Assembly: GCF_014202315.1 (NCBI RefSeq)
Contig: NZ_JACHGN010000029.1
Coordinates: forward strand, 91,192 to 155,191
Source: Thermocatellispora tengchongensis
GTDB lineage: Bacteria; Actinomycetota; Actinomycetes; Streptosporangiales; Streptosporangiaceae
Reading direction: 5' to 3'
Length of the DNA: 64,000 nt
Shown here: piece after piece, positions 1 to 8,416 of the stretch
Layout of the letters: every line of letters begins with the position of its first letter
Position numbering within the stretch: the first letter of the stretch is position 1
Translations under genes and position numbers: made by a program
The notes under the pieces: generated by a model
Told to the model about the DNA's origin: nothing
The model's input: only the letters and a program-made list of their open reading frames with translations
The model's database searches: none

Positions 1-50
1 CCGGAGAATCCCGCAACCACCGCGCCGACGGCGAGGACCTTCTTAAGCAT
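1..50 (-). CDS. N-terminus of a small secreted protein (cut by window edge)
   Basis: Only the first 16 codons are visible. They start at an ATG with a good ribosome site (AGGAG, about 6 nt upstream) and encode MLKKVLAVGAVVAGFS, a basic end followed by a hydrophobic stretch, the beginning of a Sec signal peptide. The start resembles that of the next minus-strand gene (MIKKLAVAGAVSAV), so the two may be related secreted proteins. The AT-richer stretch at about 51-180 is the likely promoter region. The rest of the gene lies outside the window, so no function can be given. Confidence 0.6.
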   Translation of the reverse strand, partial: MLKKVLAVGAVVAGFS

Positions 51-319
51 CTCTATCTCCTGCTGTTTCGTCTTCGATGGTGACAGCCCACACCCGATGA
101 AGTCTGGGCTATTCCTAGTAGACACCGCGCATCCCGACATTAGCAAGCGAATAGCCGTAAAGAAAAACCAATAGCGGGAGGGGCGGACAATGGCTCTCGA
201 ATACGACATTTGGAGCAGGCATACAAGGGCAAACCGGACACGGAGTCGCCGAATCTCCCGGGGGGATAAACCATCCCATGGAGGGTTGTAAATCGTCGAA
301 CCACCCCTAAACACAAAAA

Positions 320-339
320 GCCGCGACTGACGTCGCGGC
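320..339 (-). terminator. Intrinsic terminator with T-tract, leftward
   Basis: A perfect 8-bp stem (GCCGCGAC/GTCGCGGC) with a TGAC loop is followed, on the minus strand, by TTTTTGTGTTT. On the plus strand no T-run follows, so it acts on leftward transcription. No certain gene lies immediately upstream of it. The nearest is the secreted repeat protein ending about 950 nt away, which has its own hairpin. Confidence 0.65.
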
Positions 340-611
340 GACCAAAAAGACGAATATGCGGATTCGATGAAATGGCTGCGGAGTGAGCCCTCTCCCCTCC
401 GCCGACCGGTCAGCGGGAGAAAGCGGCGACGGGACGTCCCCGGTGGCGCGACCCGGATGGGGCCCGGTCAGGGAGCGCCCGGACAATGGCGGGGCCTACC
501 GCGGAGGGAGATGAGCGTGCCGCGTAGCGGCGGGCGGGCCCGGAGCCGAGAGGACAGGGCGTCCTGGTTCGGGGGAGCCGCGATGCCGGACGCGTGCGTC
601 CCCCGCCGGCG

Positions 612-840
612 CCGGTCCACGCGACGGCAACCCTGTGCCGTCGCCGGTCCACACGACGGCAACCCTGTGCCGGCGCCGGCGCGGCGCGTGCGTCCCCACC
701 GACCACACGACCACGCCACACGAACCCCGCGCCCACGCCACGCCCGACGCCCGCATCCCCACCGACCACACGACCACGCCACACGAACCCCGCGCCCACG
801 CCACGCCCGACGCGCGCATCCCCACCGACCGCAGGACCAG
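612..840. repeat. Two nested tandem repeats (32 bp and 63 bp units)
   Basis: A 32-bp unit beginning CCGGTCCAC occurs at 612 and 644 (about two copies). From 694 a 63-bp unit beginning CCCCACCGACC is repeated at 757 and starts a third time at 820, with nearly identical copies. Both arrays are in non-coding sequence. The 63-bp unit is divisible by three, which creates in-frame 21-residue repeats in spurious reading frames. Confidence 0.85.
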
Positions 841-1245
841 GCGATGGGAACCCCGTGCCCGTGTCGCACGACTCTCGATGGTGGTCTCTCGCCGACCGGC
901 CCCCCATGGGTGGGACGGTTGGCGGCACCGGCAGGTGATCCGGCGATCGGCGATCGGGCGATTGGGCACGGCCCTCGCCGATCCCGTTCTCGGCCCGGTC
1001 CCTCCCCCGATCAGGCGGGATGAAGTGGAAACGGTGCGATGATCGGCCATCGGCCGCCGCGGGCTGAGGCCCCCGGGGAAAAGCCCACGGGATGTGCGTC
1101 GCCGGGTGGCCGGGTGTCCCGTGCACAGGTGAGGGCGGAATGGCGGTTCGGGGCGGTGTGCGAGGCCGGGGAGGGGGGCGAAGAACGCGTACCGCCGTAA
1201 TGTGCGGCGAGGACCGCACATGCGCCTTCGCCCCTGCCACCGGCC

Positions 1246-1277
1246 GGAAGGACCGGCGCCGCCGCACCGGTCCTTCC
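1246..1277 (-). terminator. Hairpin terminator after the secreted repeat gene
   Basis: A perfect 11-bp inverted repeat (GGAAGGACCGG/CCGGTCCTTCC) with a 10-nt loop lies 11 nt past the stop codon of the minus-strand secreted protein. There is no U-tract, as is common for actinobacterial terminators. Confidence 0.65.
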
Positions 1278-1288
1278 TCGAACTCCGG

Positions 1289-2140
1289 TCAGTCGGCGTA
1301 GTTCCGGGACTTGTCGTCGTGCTTGTCCCAGGACTTGTCGTCGTGCTTGTCCCGGGACTTGTCGCCGTGCTCGTTCCAGGACTTGTCGTTGTCCTTGTTC
1401 CAGGACTCCTCGTTCCAGGACTCCTTGTTGTCCTTGTTCCAGGACTCCTCGTTGTCCTTGTTGTAGGACTCCTCGTTCCAGGACTCCTTGTTGCCCTTGT
1501 TGAGGGACTCCTCGTTGAAGGACAGCTTGTTGTCGTCGTTGAACGACTCCTTGCTGTCCTTGTTCAGCGACTCCTCGTTGAAGGAGAGCTTGTTGTCCTC
1601 GTTGTAGGACTGCGTGTTGTACGCGTCCTTGTAGTACGAGTTCTTGTTGCCCTTCTTCGACTCGTCCTTGTGGAAGGACTTCTTGTTGTAGGCGTCGTCG
1701 TAGTAGGAGTCCTCGTTGTAGGCGTCCTTGTTGTAGGCGTCGTCGTTCAGCGAGGACTTGTTGTGCGACTTGTCGGTGTTGTACGCGTCAATGTCGTCGT
1801 TGTAGGACTTCTTGTTGAAGGAGTGCTTGTTCAGCGAGTCCTTGTTGAACGACTCCTTGTTGAAGGACTCCTTGTTGAAGGAGTCCTCATTGTAGACGAC
1901 GGTAACGCACTTGTTGTCCTGCTTGTCGCCGTCCTTCGGCTTGAGGATGCCCTCGAACTCCAGGCCCACGAAGGCGGGAGTGCTGTCGTTCGTGGCGCCG
2001 CAGAAGTGGACGTGGTAAGTCTTGTCCGGAGCACTCGCGTGCTTCTTGGGCTCGGGCTTCGGTTCGGCATAGGCCTGGGCGGCGCAGGCGACGCCGAGAA
2101 CGGCGGAAACCGCGCCGGCGACTGCCAGCTTCTTAATCAT
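1289..2140 (-). CDS. Secreted low-complexity protein with pentad aromatic repeats
   Basis: 283 residues from the ATG at 2140. A further upstream start would put a non-hydrophobic stretch before the signal peptide. Residues 1-25 form a Sec signal peptide ending near AQAYA. Residues 26 to about 85 make a short region with two cysteines (HFCGATN and NKCVTVV) that could form a disulfide. The rest is a tail of roughly 35 short units of the pattern [S/A]-aromatic-N-[K/D/E], mostly spaced 5-6 residues, such as SFNKE and SWNKDN. The aromatic is mainly F, L or Y in the first half and W near the end. The tail is very hydrophilic and nearly devoid of Gly and Pro. No catalytic motif is visible and I do not recognise the family. 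A cell-surface, matrix or ion-binding role is possible but is inference. Confidence 0.7.
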   Translation of the reverse strand: MIKKLAVAGAVSAVLGVACAAQAYAEPKPEPKKHASAPDKTYHVHFCGATNDSTPAFVGLEFEGILKPKDGDKQDNKCVTVVYNEDSFNKESFNKESFNKDSLNKHSFNKKSYNDDIDAYNTDKSHNKSSLNDDAYNKDAYNEDSYYDDAYNKKSFHKDESKKGNKNSYYKDAYNTQSYNEDNKLSFNEESLNKDSKESFNDDNKLSFNEESLNKGNKESWNEESYNKDNEESWNKDNKESWNEESWNKDNDKSWNEHGDKSRDKHDDKSWDKHDDKSRNYAD

Positions 2141-2448
2141 GGTTATATGACTCCACAGCTCATGCTGGTCGGGCGGGGAATGATCGCGGTATTCATTCCG
2201 GATCATCGGCCCGCCGAATTACTTCCGGGGTCATCAATACCGCTCGCGCCGACTTGATAAACAGCCGCGGCGTTTGTCCGATCATGGGGCATTGCCGGGC
2301 GTTTACGTCATCGCTGCCGTGACGTCAGGGAAGAATCATCACTTGCCAGCAAAAGAGCGCCAATTTCCGATTTGGGAGCTATGTCCGGCTACTCTCCCGC
2401 GTGAGGCCGCCCCGTGGGCCGTCCGGATGGTGACAGCGACTGCCGCGA
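2141..2448. other. Divergent intergenic region
   Basis: Roughly 300 bp between the secreted repeat gene (minus) and the methyltransferase gene (plus). It is AT-richer than its surroundings (2140-2400), as expected for two divergent promoters. Apart from the box at 2449-2454 I could not place a convincing -35/-10 pair. I see no gene in it. Confidence 0.4.
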
Positions 2449-2454
2449 TAGCGT
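2449..2454 (+). promoter_or_regulatory. Candidate -10 box for a leaderless start
   Basis: TAGCGT ends 7 nt before the ATG at 2462 and no Shine-Dalgarno of good spacing is present. This spacing fits transcription starting at or next to the ATG. It supports the 2462 start over the GTG at 2414. The -35 is weak. Confidence 0.4.
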
Positions 2455-2461
2455 CGAGGGC

Positions 2462-3709
2462 ATGAACCTTGACGGATTTCTGGAGCTTCTGACATCCCCC
2501 GGGCAGCTAGCGTTGGCCCGGGCCGAGGAACTCACGTCGAGGCACACCCCCGTGACTGCGGCGAGCCTGCTGCGCCGTGACCACTCCGCCGAGCTGGTCT
2601 CGGCGGCGCTGACGCAGGCCCAGTTGCGCGCGCGGGCGGCCGTCAAGTTCGGCGCCGCCGCCGCCCGCATGTACTTCACCCCCGACGGCCTGGAACAGGC
2701 CACCCGCGCCGAGGTCGCCGCCCACCGCGCCCGCAGGCTGGCCGGGGCCGCGGGCGCAAGTGGAGCCGGGGGCCGAGGGCGCGTGGCCGACCTGTGCTGC
2801 GGCATCGGAGGCGATCTGCTGGCGCTGGCCGCGGCCGGGTGCGCGGTGGAGGGGTTCGAGCGCGACGAGCTGACCGCCGCCGTCGCCCGCGCCAACATCG
2901 AGGCGCTGGGCCTGTCCGGCGCGGCCACCGTACGTACGGCCGGCGCGGCGGAGGCCGACCCGGGCCGCTACGACGCCGTCTTCATCGACCCGGCGCGGCG
3001 CACCTCCGCGCGGCGGGTGTTCGACCCCATGGCCTACTCGCCCCCCTGGCCCGAGGTGATGGAGATCGCGGCGGCGGCGCCGGCCGCCTGCGTCAAGGCC
3101 GCCCCCGGGCTGCCGTACGAGTTCGTGCCCGAGGGCGCCGAGGTCGAGTGGGTGTCGTACCGGGGCGAGGTGAAGGAGGCGGCGATCTGGCTGGGCGCCG
3201 CCGTTCCGGAGCACGCGCCCGAGGCGGGGACCGGCGGGTTCCTGCGCCGGGCCACGTTGCAGCCCTCCGGCGTGACTCTGACGGGCGGCGGCGAGCCGCG
3301 GCAGGCCGAGCGGGGACCGGCCGGCAGGTATCTGTACGAGCCCGACGGCGCCGCGATCCGCGCCCATCTGGTGGCCGAGGTGGCCGACATCGTACGGGGG
3401 CGGCTGCTCGACCCGCACATCGCCTACATAACCGGAGATGAGCCCGTATCCACGCCATGGGCATCCTGCTATGAAATATTGGAGATGATGCCTTTTTCCG
3501 GGAAAAGGCTCCGAGCCGCGCTCCGCGAACGCAACGTCGGCACCGTCACCATCAAGAAGCGCGGCTCCGCCGTGGACATCGAACGCCTGCGCCGCGACCT
3601 GCGCCTTTCCGGCGACGAATCGCTCGTCGTGGTCCTCACCCGGATCGACGACAAGCCGTACGCGCTGCTGTGCGCCCCGGTCGTGCCCGCGAATGCCACC
3701 GCCAATTAG
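2462..3709 (+). CDS. THUMP-like domain class I SAM-dependent methyltransferase
   Basis: 415 residues. A Rossmann-type SAM-binding motif I (DLCCGIGGD) lies at about 110-118, an acidic motif II (GFERD) at about 131-135, and FIDPARR at about 174-180 in the position of the substrate-binding motif IV. The C-terminal part (about 340-415, with FSGKRLRAALRE and IKKRGSAVD) matches the THUMP-like domain found in this actinobacterial family, which suggests an RNA or nucleic-acid substrate. The target is unknown. The ATG at 2462 is chosen because it gives the family-typical beginning (MNLDGFLELL) and has a -10-like box 7 nt upstream. The gene is not obviously in an operon, as the next gene has its own ribosome site after a 141-bp gap. 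Confidence 0.8.
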   Translation: MNLDGFLELLTSPGQLALARAEELTSRHTPVTAASLLRRDHSAELVSAALTQAQLRARAAVKFGAAAARMYFTPDGLEQATRAEVAAHRARRLAGAAGASGAGGRGRVADLCCGIGGDLLALAAAGCAVEGFERDELTAAVARANIEALGLSGAATVRTAGAAEADPGRYDAVFIDPARRTSARRVFDPMAYSPPWPEVMEIAAAAPAACVKAAPGLPYEFVPEGAEVEWVSYRGEVKEAAIWLGAAVPEHAPEAGTGGFLRRATLQPSGVTLTGGGEPRQAERGPAGRYLYEPDGAAIRAHLVAEVADIVRGRLLDPHIAYITGDEPVSTPWASCYEILEMMPFSGKRLRAALRERNVGTVTIKKRGSAVDIERLRRDLRLSGDESLVVVLTRIDDKPYALLCAPVVPANATAN

Positions 3710-3850
3710 GACAATTCCCTGGCAATCAGCACCTTTTTCAGTACCGCGGTAATGCCGAGTACCCACCCACTAAAGTGCTGACCCACGACGCCATCCGTCA
3801 CCGAGGGCGGCCCCTGCTGTCCGGCCGCCCCGCCAGCCGAGGAGCTTCCG

Positions 3851-5461
3851 GTGGACCACTCCAACCACACCCTGCTCCAGTCGGGGAGCCCCAACGGCGC
3901 GATCTCCGACCGCATGCGCGAGCTGCTCGCGCGTGCCGCGCAGGACCACGTCTACGAGCAGCGCACCCAGGGCGCCGTGCTCGACGAGATCAGGCAGCGG
4001 CTGGAGGGCATGGAGTGGCTGCTGCGCGAGCTGCGCGAACGCGAGCTTGGCGGCCTGGGCGGCATGCTCGAATCCGTCAGCGGCCGAATCGACGGCCTGG
4101 CCAGCCGCCCGCCGTCCTGGGCCGAGGGGCTGGCCCAGCACGTCGAGGCCGTGCGCGACCACGTGGACGCCGTGGGCGACCGGGTCGGCATGGTCGGCGA
4201 CCGGGTGGGCGCGGTCGGCGAGCAGGTCAAGCCGCTCGCCGAGCTGCCCAGCCTGTGGGCCGACATCGGCACGGTCGGCGAGACCATGGAACACGCCCTG
4301 TCCCGGCTCCAGGCCGTCGCAGAGACCACCCAGGCCATCTCCCAGGGCATGGGCGACTTCGCCGGCCGCCTCGGCCGCCTGCAGAACAGCATGGAGGCCG
4401 CGGCCACCCGCTTCACCCGGCTCGACAAGTCGCTGGCCGACCTGAGCGCCCGCACCGAGCAGGTGGAGACCGGCCTGCGCGAGCTGTCCGGGCGGGTCGA
4501 GACCGGCATGCGCGACCTGGCGGGCGAGGTCGAGACCGGCATGCGCGGCCTGGCCGGGGGCGTCGAGGCCACGGTGCGCGACCTGTCCGGCCGGATGGAG
4601 ACCGATCTGCGCGAGCTGTCCGGACGGGTGGAGACGGGCCTGGGCGACCTGGGCGAGGCGACCGGCCGGATGGAGACCGGTCTGCGCGAGCTGTCCGGAC
4701 GGACCGAGAGCGGCCTGAGCGAGCTGAGCGGGCGGGTCGAGAGCGGTCTGAGCGCGCTGTCCGGACGGGTCGAGAACGGTCTGAGCGCCCTGTCCGGGCG
4801 GGTCGAGGACGGCCTGGGCGACCTGGGCGAGGTGACCGGGCGGGTCGAGAGCGGCATGCGTGAGATGTCCGCGCAGGCCGCGTCCGCCGCCGAGGCCGCC
4901 CAGACCCGCCTGGCCCGGCTCGACGACCGCACCGAGCAGGCCGCCGCCCGCCTGCAGGCGCTCGACGGCGGTCTGACCGCGGTGGCCGAGCAGGTCACCG
5001 CGCTCGACTCCCGGGTCGGCGGCGTGGAGGGCCGCGTCGTGGAGGTCTGCGACCGCCACGACGCCCGCTTCGACACGATCGACGCCCAGCTCGCCGCCCT
5101 CTCCTCCCGGGCCGAGGCCGCGACCGAGCACCTGGAGGCGGTCGATGACCGGGTGGAGGCCGTCAACCAGCGGGTCGGCCAGCTCCCGGCCACGCTGAAC
5201 ATCCGCGAACGGGTGAGCGAGCTGCTCGCCAGCCAGACCGACGACCACGTCAAGCGCTTCGACGCCCTGGCCGAGGCCGCCCGCACCCTCACCGAGGCCG
5301 TGCACGACCGCCCCGACCGCGAGCAGCTCGCCAAGGCCCTCAGCGAGATCGTCGATCCGGCCCACGCCGACATCAGCCGCCGCCTGAGCGCCCTGGAGGA
5401 GACCATGCTCGCCCTGGCCGAGGCCCTGCTGCGCCCCTCCCGCCCCGCCTCCAAGGACTGA
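3851..5461 (+). CDS. Long coiled-coil protein with 11-residue repeats
   Basis: 536 residues from a GTG with a strong ribosome site (AGGAG, 7 nt upstream). There is no signal peptide or membrane segment, so it is probably cytoplasmic. Residues 1-200 are helical, with runs such as RDHVDAVGDRVGMVGDRVG. Residues 206-343 are eleven to twelve tandem units of type ETGLRELSGRV, each starting with E, of which two are extended to 14 residues. The remainder is again amphipathic helix. The composition (A, E, R, L, G, V) and the hendecad periodicity indicate a long right-handed or straight coiled coil. The family is unknown to me. A structural, cytoskeletal or nucleoid-associated role is conceivable, but the sequence does not show it. 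Confidence 0.75.
   Translation: MDHSNHTLLQSGSPNGAISDRMRELLARAAQDHVYEQRTQGAVLDEIRQRLEGMEWLLRELRERELGGLGGMLESVSGRIDGLASRPPSWAEGLAQHVEAVRDHVDAVGDRVGMVGDRVGAVGEQVKPLAELPSLWADIGTVGETMEHALSRLQAVAETTQAISQGMGDFAGRLGRLQNSMEAAATRFTRLDKSLADLSARTEQVETGLRELSGRVETGMRDLAGEVETGMRGLAGGVEATVRDLSGRMETDLRELSGRVETGLGDLGEATGRMETGLRELSGRTESGLSELSGRVESGLSALSGRVENGLSALSGRVEDGLGDLGEVTGRVESGMREMSAQAASAAEAAQTRLARLDDRTEQAAARLQALDGGLTAVAEQVTALDSRVGGVEGRVVEVCDRHDARFDTIDAQLAALSSRAEAATEHLEAVDDRVEAVNQRVGQLPATLNIRERVSELLASQTDDHVKRFDALAEAARTLTEAVHDRPDREQLAKALSEIVDPAHADISRRLSALEETMLALAEALLRPSRPASKD
4466..4879 (+). repeat. 33-bp tandem coding repeat (hendecads)
   Basis: About twelve degenerate 33-bp units lie inside the coiled-coil gene, each encoding the pattern E-[TSND]-G-[LM]-x-x-L-[SA]-G-x-[VM]. 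Two units carry an extra 9 bp (14 residues), which keeps the helical phase (11 and 14 residues are both close to whole helical turns). Confidence 0.8.
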
Positions 5462-5462
5462 C

Positions 5463-5494
5463 CCCGCGTCCTTTGCACGCGCAAGGAACGCGGG
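5463..5494 (+). terminator. Hairpin terminator of the coiled-coil gene
   Basis: A 14-position stem (CCCGCGT... / ...ACGCGGG) with one mismatch, one G-T wobble and an ACGC loop starts 2 nt past the stop codon. No T-tract follows. Confidence 0.6.
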
Positions 5495-5674
5495 CCGGCC
5501 GCGTCACGACAGCTCGCCGGGCGACACCCGGGCATGGCCCGCCTGACCTGGACCGGCCGGGGCGGCGGGCCGCGGTGAGCGCCCGCGAGGCCCGCGTTCC
5601 CGGCCGGTGGCGAGGCCGTGCGGGATAGCCTGGGCCACGACGTGGAGATCGTCGTGAGGTGACGGGGTGAGTCG

Positions 5675-7381
5675 GTGGCGGACCCTCGGGTGGTGGGCTT
5701 GGACAGTCCAGGACACATCGGTGAGCATCGGGTCATGCGGCTGCTCGGCGAGGGCGGGCAGGGCGCGGTCTACCTGGCGGAGCCGCCCGCCGGGGGACGG
5801 GTGGCGATCAAGGTGCTGCACGCGCGGCTCGCCGCCGACCCGGAGATCCGGCGCCGGTTCCTGCGCGAGGCGGAGGTCGCCGCCAGTGTCGCGCCGTTCT
5901 GCACGGCGCGGGTGATCGGCACCGGGATGCTGGACGGGCGGCCGTACATCGTCAGCGAGTACGTCCCCGGCCCCTCGCTGGCCGACCTGGTACGCGACGA
6001 CGGGCCGCGCAGCGGGGGCGGGCTGGACCGGTTGGCCATCAGCAGCCTGACCGCGCTGGCCTCGATCCACCGCGCCGGGATCGTGCACCGCGACTTCAAG
6101 CCGGGCAACGTGATCCTCGGCCCCGAGGGCCCGGTCGTGATCGACTTCGGCATCGCCCGCACGCTCGACGCGATGACCACGACCAACCACGTGACCGGCA
6201 CCCCGGCGTACATGTCGCCGGAACAGCTCAGCGACCAGCCGCTCACGCCCGCCTCGGACATGTTCTCCTGGGCGGGCACGATGGTGTTCGCGGCGACCGG
6301 GCGCACGGCCTTCCCCGGCGGCACCATCCCGGCGGTCCTGCACAACGTCCTGCACGGCGAGCCCGACCTGTCCGGGGTGCCGGAGCCGCTGCGCGCGATG
6401 GTGGCGGCCTGCCTGGCCAAGAACCCCGCCGACCGGCCGAGCGCCGAGCGCCTGCTGCGCGACCTCACCTCCGGCGGCGGCGTCGTGCCCCCCGGCGCCC
6501 CGGCCGAGCGTACGCTCGTGGACATGGCGCCGCCCGCCCTGTCGGCCGCGCCGACCGCGCCCTCGGCCGCGAACGCGGCGATCCCGCCGTTGAACGGGGC
6601 GACGCCGCGGCCCCGGCGCTCACGCGGGCCGCTGCTCGCGGCCGGGGCCGTGCTGGTCGCGCTGGCCGTGGCCGTGGGCGTGGGCGTGCTGCTCGTGCCG
6701 TCCTGGCTCGCCGGAGACGCGGGCAGCGGCGAGAAGGCCCAGGCCGGCCCGTCCGCCGTGGCCCCGCTGGTGATCGGCGACAAGGCGTACCCGGCGGTCG
6801 GCGCGGCCGACGGCTTCGACGGGCCCGCCGGGGCCGGCTACGACGGCTACCAGCCCTTCGCCGGCGAGGCGCTGCCGGTGGTCAAGTCCGGCGGCGGCAG
6901 GCTCACCGGCGAGGGCACCGCGCCGTTCTACGGCTGGTTCGCCCTGCCCGCCGCGCCGTCCTCCGGCGACGCGGTCAGCCTGATCACCGTGGGCGGGTTC
7001 GCGGGCGCCGGCGAGGCGGAGGACAGCGTGTTCGCCGGCCTCGTCAAGGACCAGAACAACTACATCGGCGCCTGGTACAACAACACCCGCAAGGAGATCG
7101 GCATCGACGTGCGGGTCAACGGCGAGTTCCGCCACACCGCCAACAGCGCCGCCCTGTCGCTCGCGCCCGGAGACCGCCTCGCCCTGGTGCTGTCGGGCGG
7201 CACCACGGTCACCTCGTACGCCGAGACCGGCGGGTCGTGGCGGCGCCTGACCACGGTCGGCCTCGGCGACCTGCTGGCCACGCCGCAGGAGCGGGCGCTG
7301 TGGCGGCACGGGTTCGCCCTGCGCGCCACGACCGGCACGATCGCCCTCGACTCCGCCGAGGGGCGCGGCGCCGCCGGGTGA
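5675..7381 (+). CDS. Transmembrane Ser/Thr protein kinase (PknB-like)
   Basis: 568 residues. The N-terminal kinase domain (about 15-265) has the glycine loop GEGGQG (25-30), the ATP lysine in VAIK (K46), the catalytic loop HRDFKPGN (138-145), DFG (157-159), an activation-loop TTT (168-170) and SPE (181-183). All catalytic residues are present, although the loop reads HRDFKPGN rather than the usual HRDLKPxN. A Pro/Ala linker follows, then one membrane segment (about 319-341) after an RPRRSR stop-transfer stretch. A 220-residue extracellular part resembling neither PASTA nor a known sensor completes it. It should phosphorylate cytoplasmic proteins in response to an outside signal. The start is a GTG preceded by GGGGTGA. 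It converges with tsaD, leaving 3 bp between the two stops. Confidence 0.88.
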   Translation: MADPRVVGLDSPGHIGEHRVMRLLGEGGQGAVYLAEPPAGGRVAIKVLHARLAADPEIRRRFLREAEVAASVAPFCTARVIGTGMLDGRPYIVSEYVPGPSLADLVRDDGPRSGGGLDRLAISSLTALASIHRAGIVHRDFKPGNVILGPEGPVVIDFGIARTLDAMTTTNHVTGTPAYMSPEQLSDQPLTPASDMFSWAGTMVFAATGRTAFPGGTIPAVLHNVLHGEPDLSGVPEPLRAMVAACLAKNPADRPSAERLLRDLTSGGGVVPPGAPAERTLVDMAPPALSAAPTAPSAANAAIPPLNGATPRPRRSRGPLLAAGAVLVALAVAVGVGVLLVPSWLAGDAGSGEKAQAGPSAVAPLVIGDKAYPAVGAADGFDGPAGAGYDGYQPFAGEALPVVKSGGGRLTGEGTAPFYGWFALPAAPSSGDAVSLITVGGFAGAGEAEDSVFAGLVKDQNNYIGAWYNNTRKEIGIDVRVNGEFRHTANSAALSLAPGDRLALVLSGGTTVTSYAETGGSWRRLTTVGLGDLLATPQERALWRHGFALRATTGTIALDSAEGRGAAG

Positions 7382-7384
7382 TCC

Positions 7385-8416
7385 TCAGACGTTCACGGTC
7401 GTGATCGGCATGGAGGAGTCGGCGGGCAGGTCGTGCGCCGAGGGCGACACCCCGGCCGCCAGCAGGTCGGCGCCGAGCGCCGCCACCATCGCGCCGTTGT
7501 CGGTGCACAGGCCGGGCCGGGGCACGCGCAGCCGTACGCCCGCCGCGTCGCACCGCTCCTGCGCGAGCGCGCGCAGCCGGGAGTTGGCGGCCACACCGCC
7601 GCCGATGAGCAGGTCGTGCACGTCGTAGCGGCGGCAGGCGTCCAGGGCCTTGCGGGTCAGCACGTCCACCACAGCCTCCTGGAAGGACGCCGCGACGTCG
7701 GGCACGTGGATCGTCTCACCCGCCGCCCGCTTCGCCTCGACCCAGCGGGCCACGGCGGTCTTCAGGCCGGAGAAGGAGAAGTCGAGCGTGCCGTCGTCGT
7801 ACTTGCCGCGGGGGAAGGCCACGGCGGTGCCGGAGCCCTCGCGGGCGGCGCGGTCGATGTGCGGGCCGCCGGGGAACGGCAGGCCGAGCACCCGGGCCAC
7901 CTTGTCGAACGCCTCGCCCGCCGCGTCGTCCACGGTGGAGCCGAGCGAGATCACCTCGCGGGCGACGTCGGGCACGAGCAGCAGCGAGGAGTGCCCGCCG
8001 GAGACCAGCAGGGCGATGCACGGCCTCGGCAGCGGGCCGTGCTCCAGCTCGTCCACCGCGACGTGCGCGGCGAGGTGGTTCACGCCGTAGAGCGGGACGC
8101 CAAGCCCCAGCGCGTACGCCTTGGCCGCCGCGACGCCGACCAGCAGCGCGCCCGCGAGCCCGGGGCCGGCGGTGACGGCGACGGCGTCGATGTCGCCGAA
8201 CTTCAGCCCCGCCTGCTCCAGCGCCCGCTCCACGGTGGGCGTCATCGCCTCCAGATGGGCCCGCGAGGCGACCTCGGGCACGACGCCGCCGAACCGGGCG
8301 TGCTCGTCCACGCTGGACGCGATGGCGTTGGCCAGCAGCGTGTGACCGCGCACGATGCCGACGCCGGTCTCGTCGCAGGAGGTCTCGATGCCGAGCACCA
8401 GGGGTTCGTCAGTCAT
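7385..8416 (-). CDS. tsaD: tRNA N6-adenosine threonylcarbamoyltransferase TsaD
   Basis: 343 residues, the full family length. It transfers the threonylcarbamoyl group from TC-AMP to A37 of ANN-decoding tRNAs, forming t6A, together with TsaB and TsaE. The ASKHA fold begins with [11 protein letters not shown]. The metal-binding HxxxH is in GVNHLAAH (H114, H118), and SGGHSSL and GGGVAANS are the later nucleotide-binding motifs. The ATG at 8416 lies inside the end of rimI (8-bp overlap), so translation is probably coupled. It is the last gene of the minus-strand tsaB-rimI-tsaD group. Confidence 0.96.
   Translation of the reverse strand: MTDEPLVLGIETSCDETGVGIVRGHTLLANAIASSVDEHARFGGVVPEVASRAHLEAMTPTVERALEQAGLKFGDIDAVAVTAGPGLAGALLVGVAAAKAYALGLGVPLYGVNHLAAHVAVDELEHGPLPRPCIALLVSGGHSSLLLVPDVAREVISLGSTVDDAAGEAFDKVARVLGLPFPGGPHIDRAAREGSGTAVAFPRGKYDDGTLDFSFSGLKTAVARWVEAKRAAGETIHVPDVAASFQEAVVDVLTRKALDACRRYDVHDLLIGGGVAANSRLRALAQERCDAAGVRLRVPRPGLCTDNGAMVAALGADLLAAGVSPSAHDLPADSSMPITTVNV

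Larger units (their letters stand above)
51..1245. other. Gap without a convincing gene
   Basis: About 1.2 kb lies between two secreted-protein genes. 51-319 is AT-richer and probably holds the promoter of the leftmost gene. 340-1245 is GC-rich, open in several frames on both strands, and carries tandem repeats at 612-840. The longest reading frames are Arg/Pro/Gly-rich, resemble no family I know, and their internal repeats simply translate the DNA repeats. I treat the region as non-coding, but the T-tract terminator at 320-339 suggests that some leftward transcript crosses it. Confidence 0.5.

Noticed and set aside
410..1267. Minus-strand frame of 285 codons in the left gap
   Set aside because: Arg/Pro/Gly-rich, its internal repeats only translate the 63-bp DNA repeats, overlapping open frames exist on both strands, and there is no ribosome site or family likeness.
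1202..2257. Plus-strand frame of 351 codons rich in Val/Leu
   Set aside because: It is the antisense of the repeat-rich secreted gene. The VLVVGLLV pattern is the reverse complement of the repeats.
2414..2461. GTG at 2414 as start of the methyltransferase
   Set aside because: The added 16 residues do not fit the family, and the -10-like box at 2449 would lie inside the gene.
3770..5365. Minus-strand frame of 531 codons opposite the coiled-coil gene
   Set aside because: A shadow caused by high GC at third positions. Gly/Leu/Asp-rich, no start signal, no known domain.
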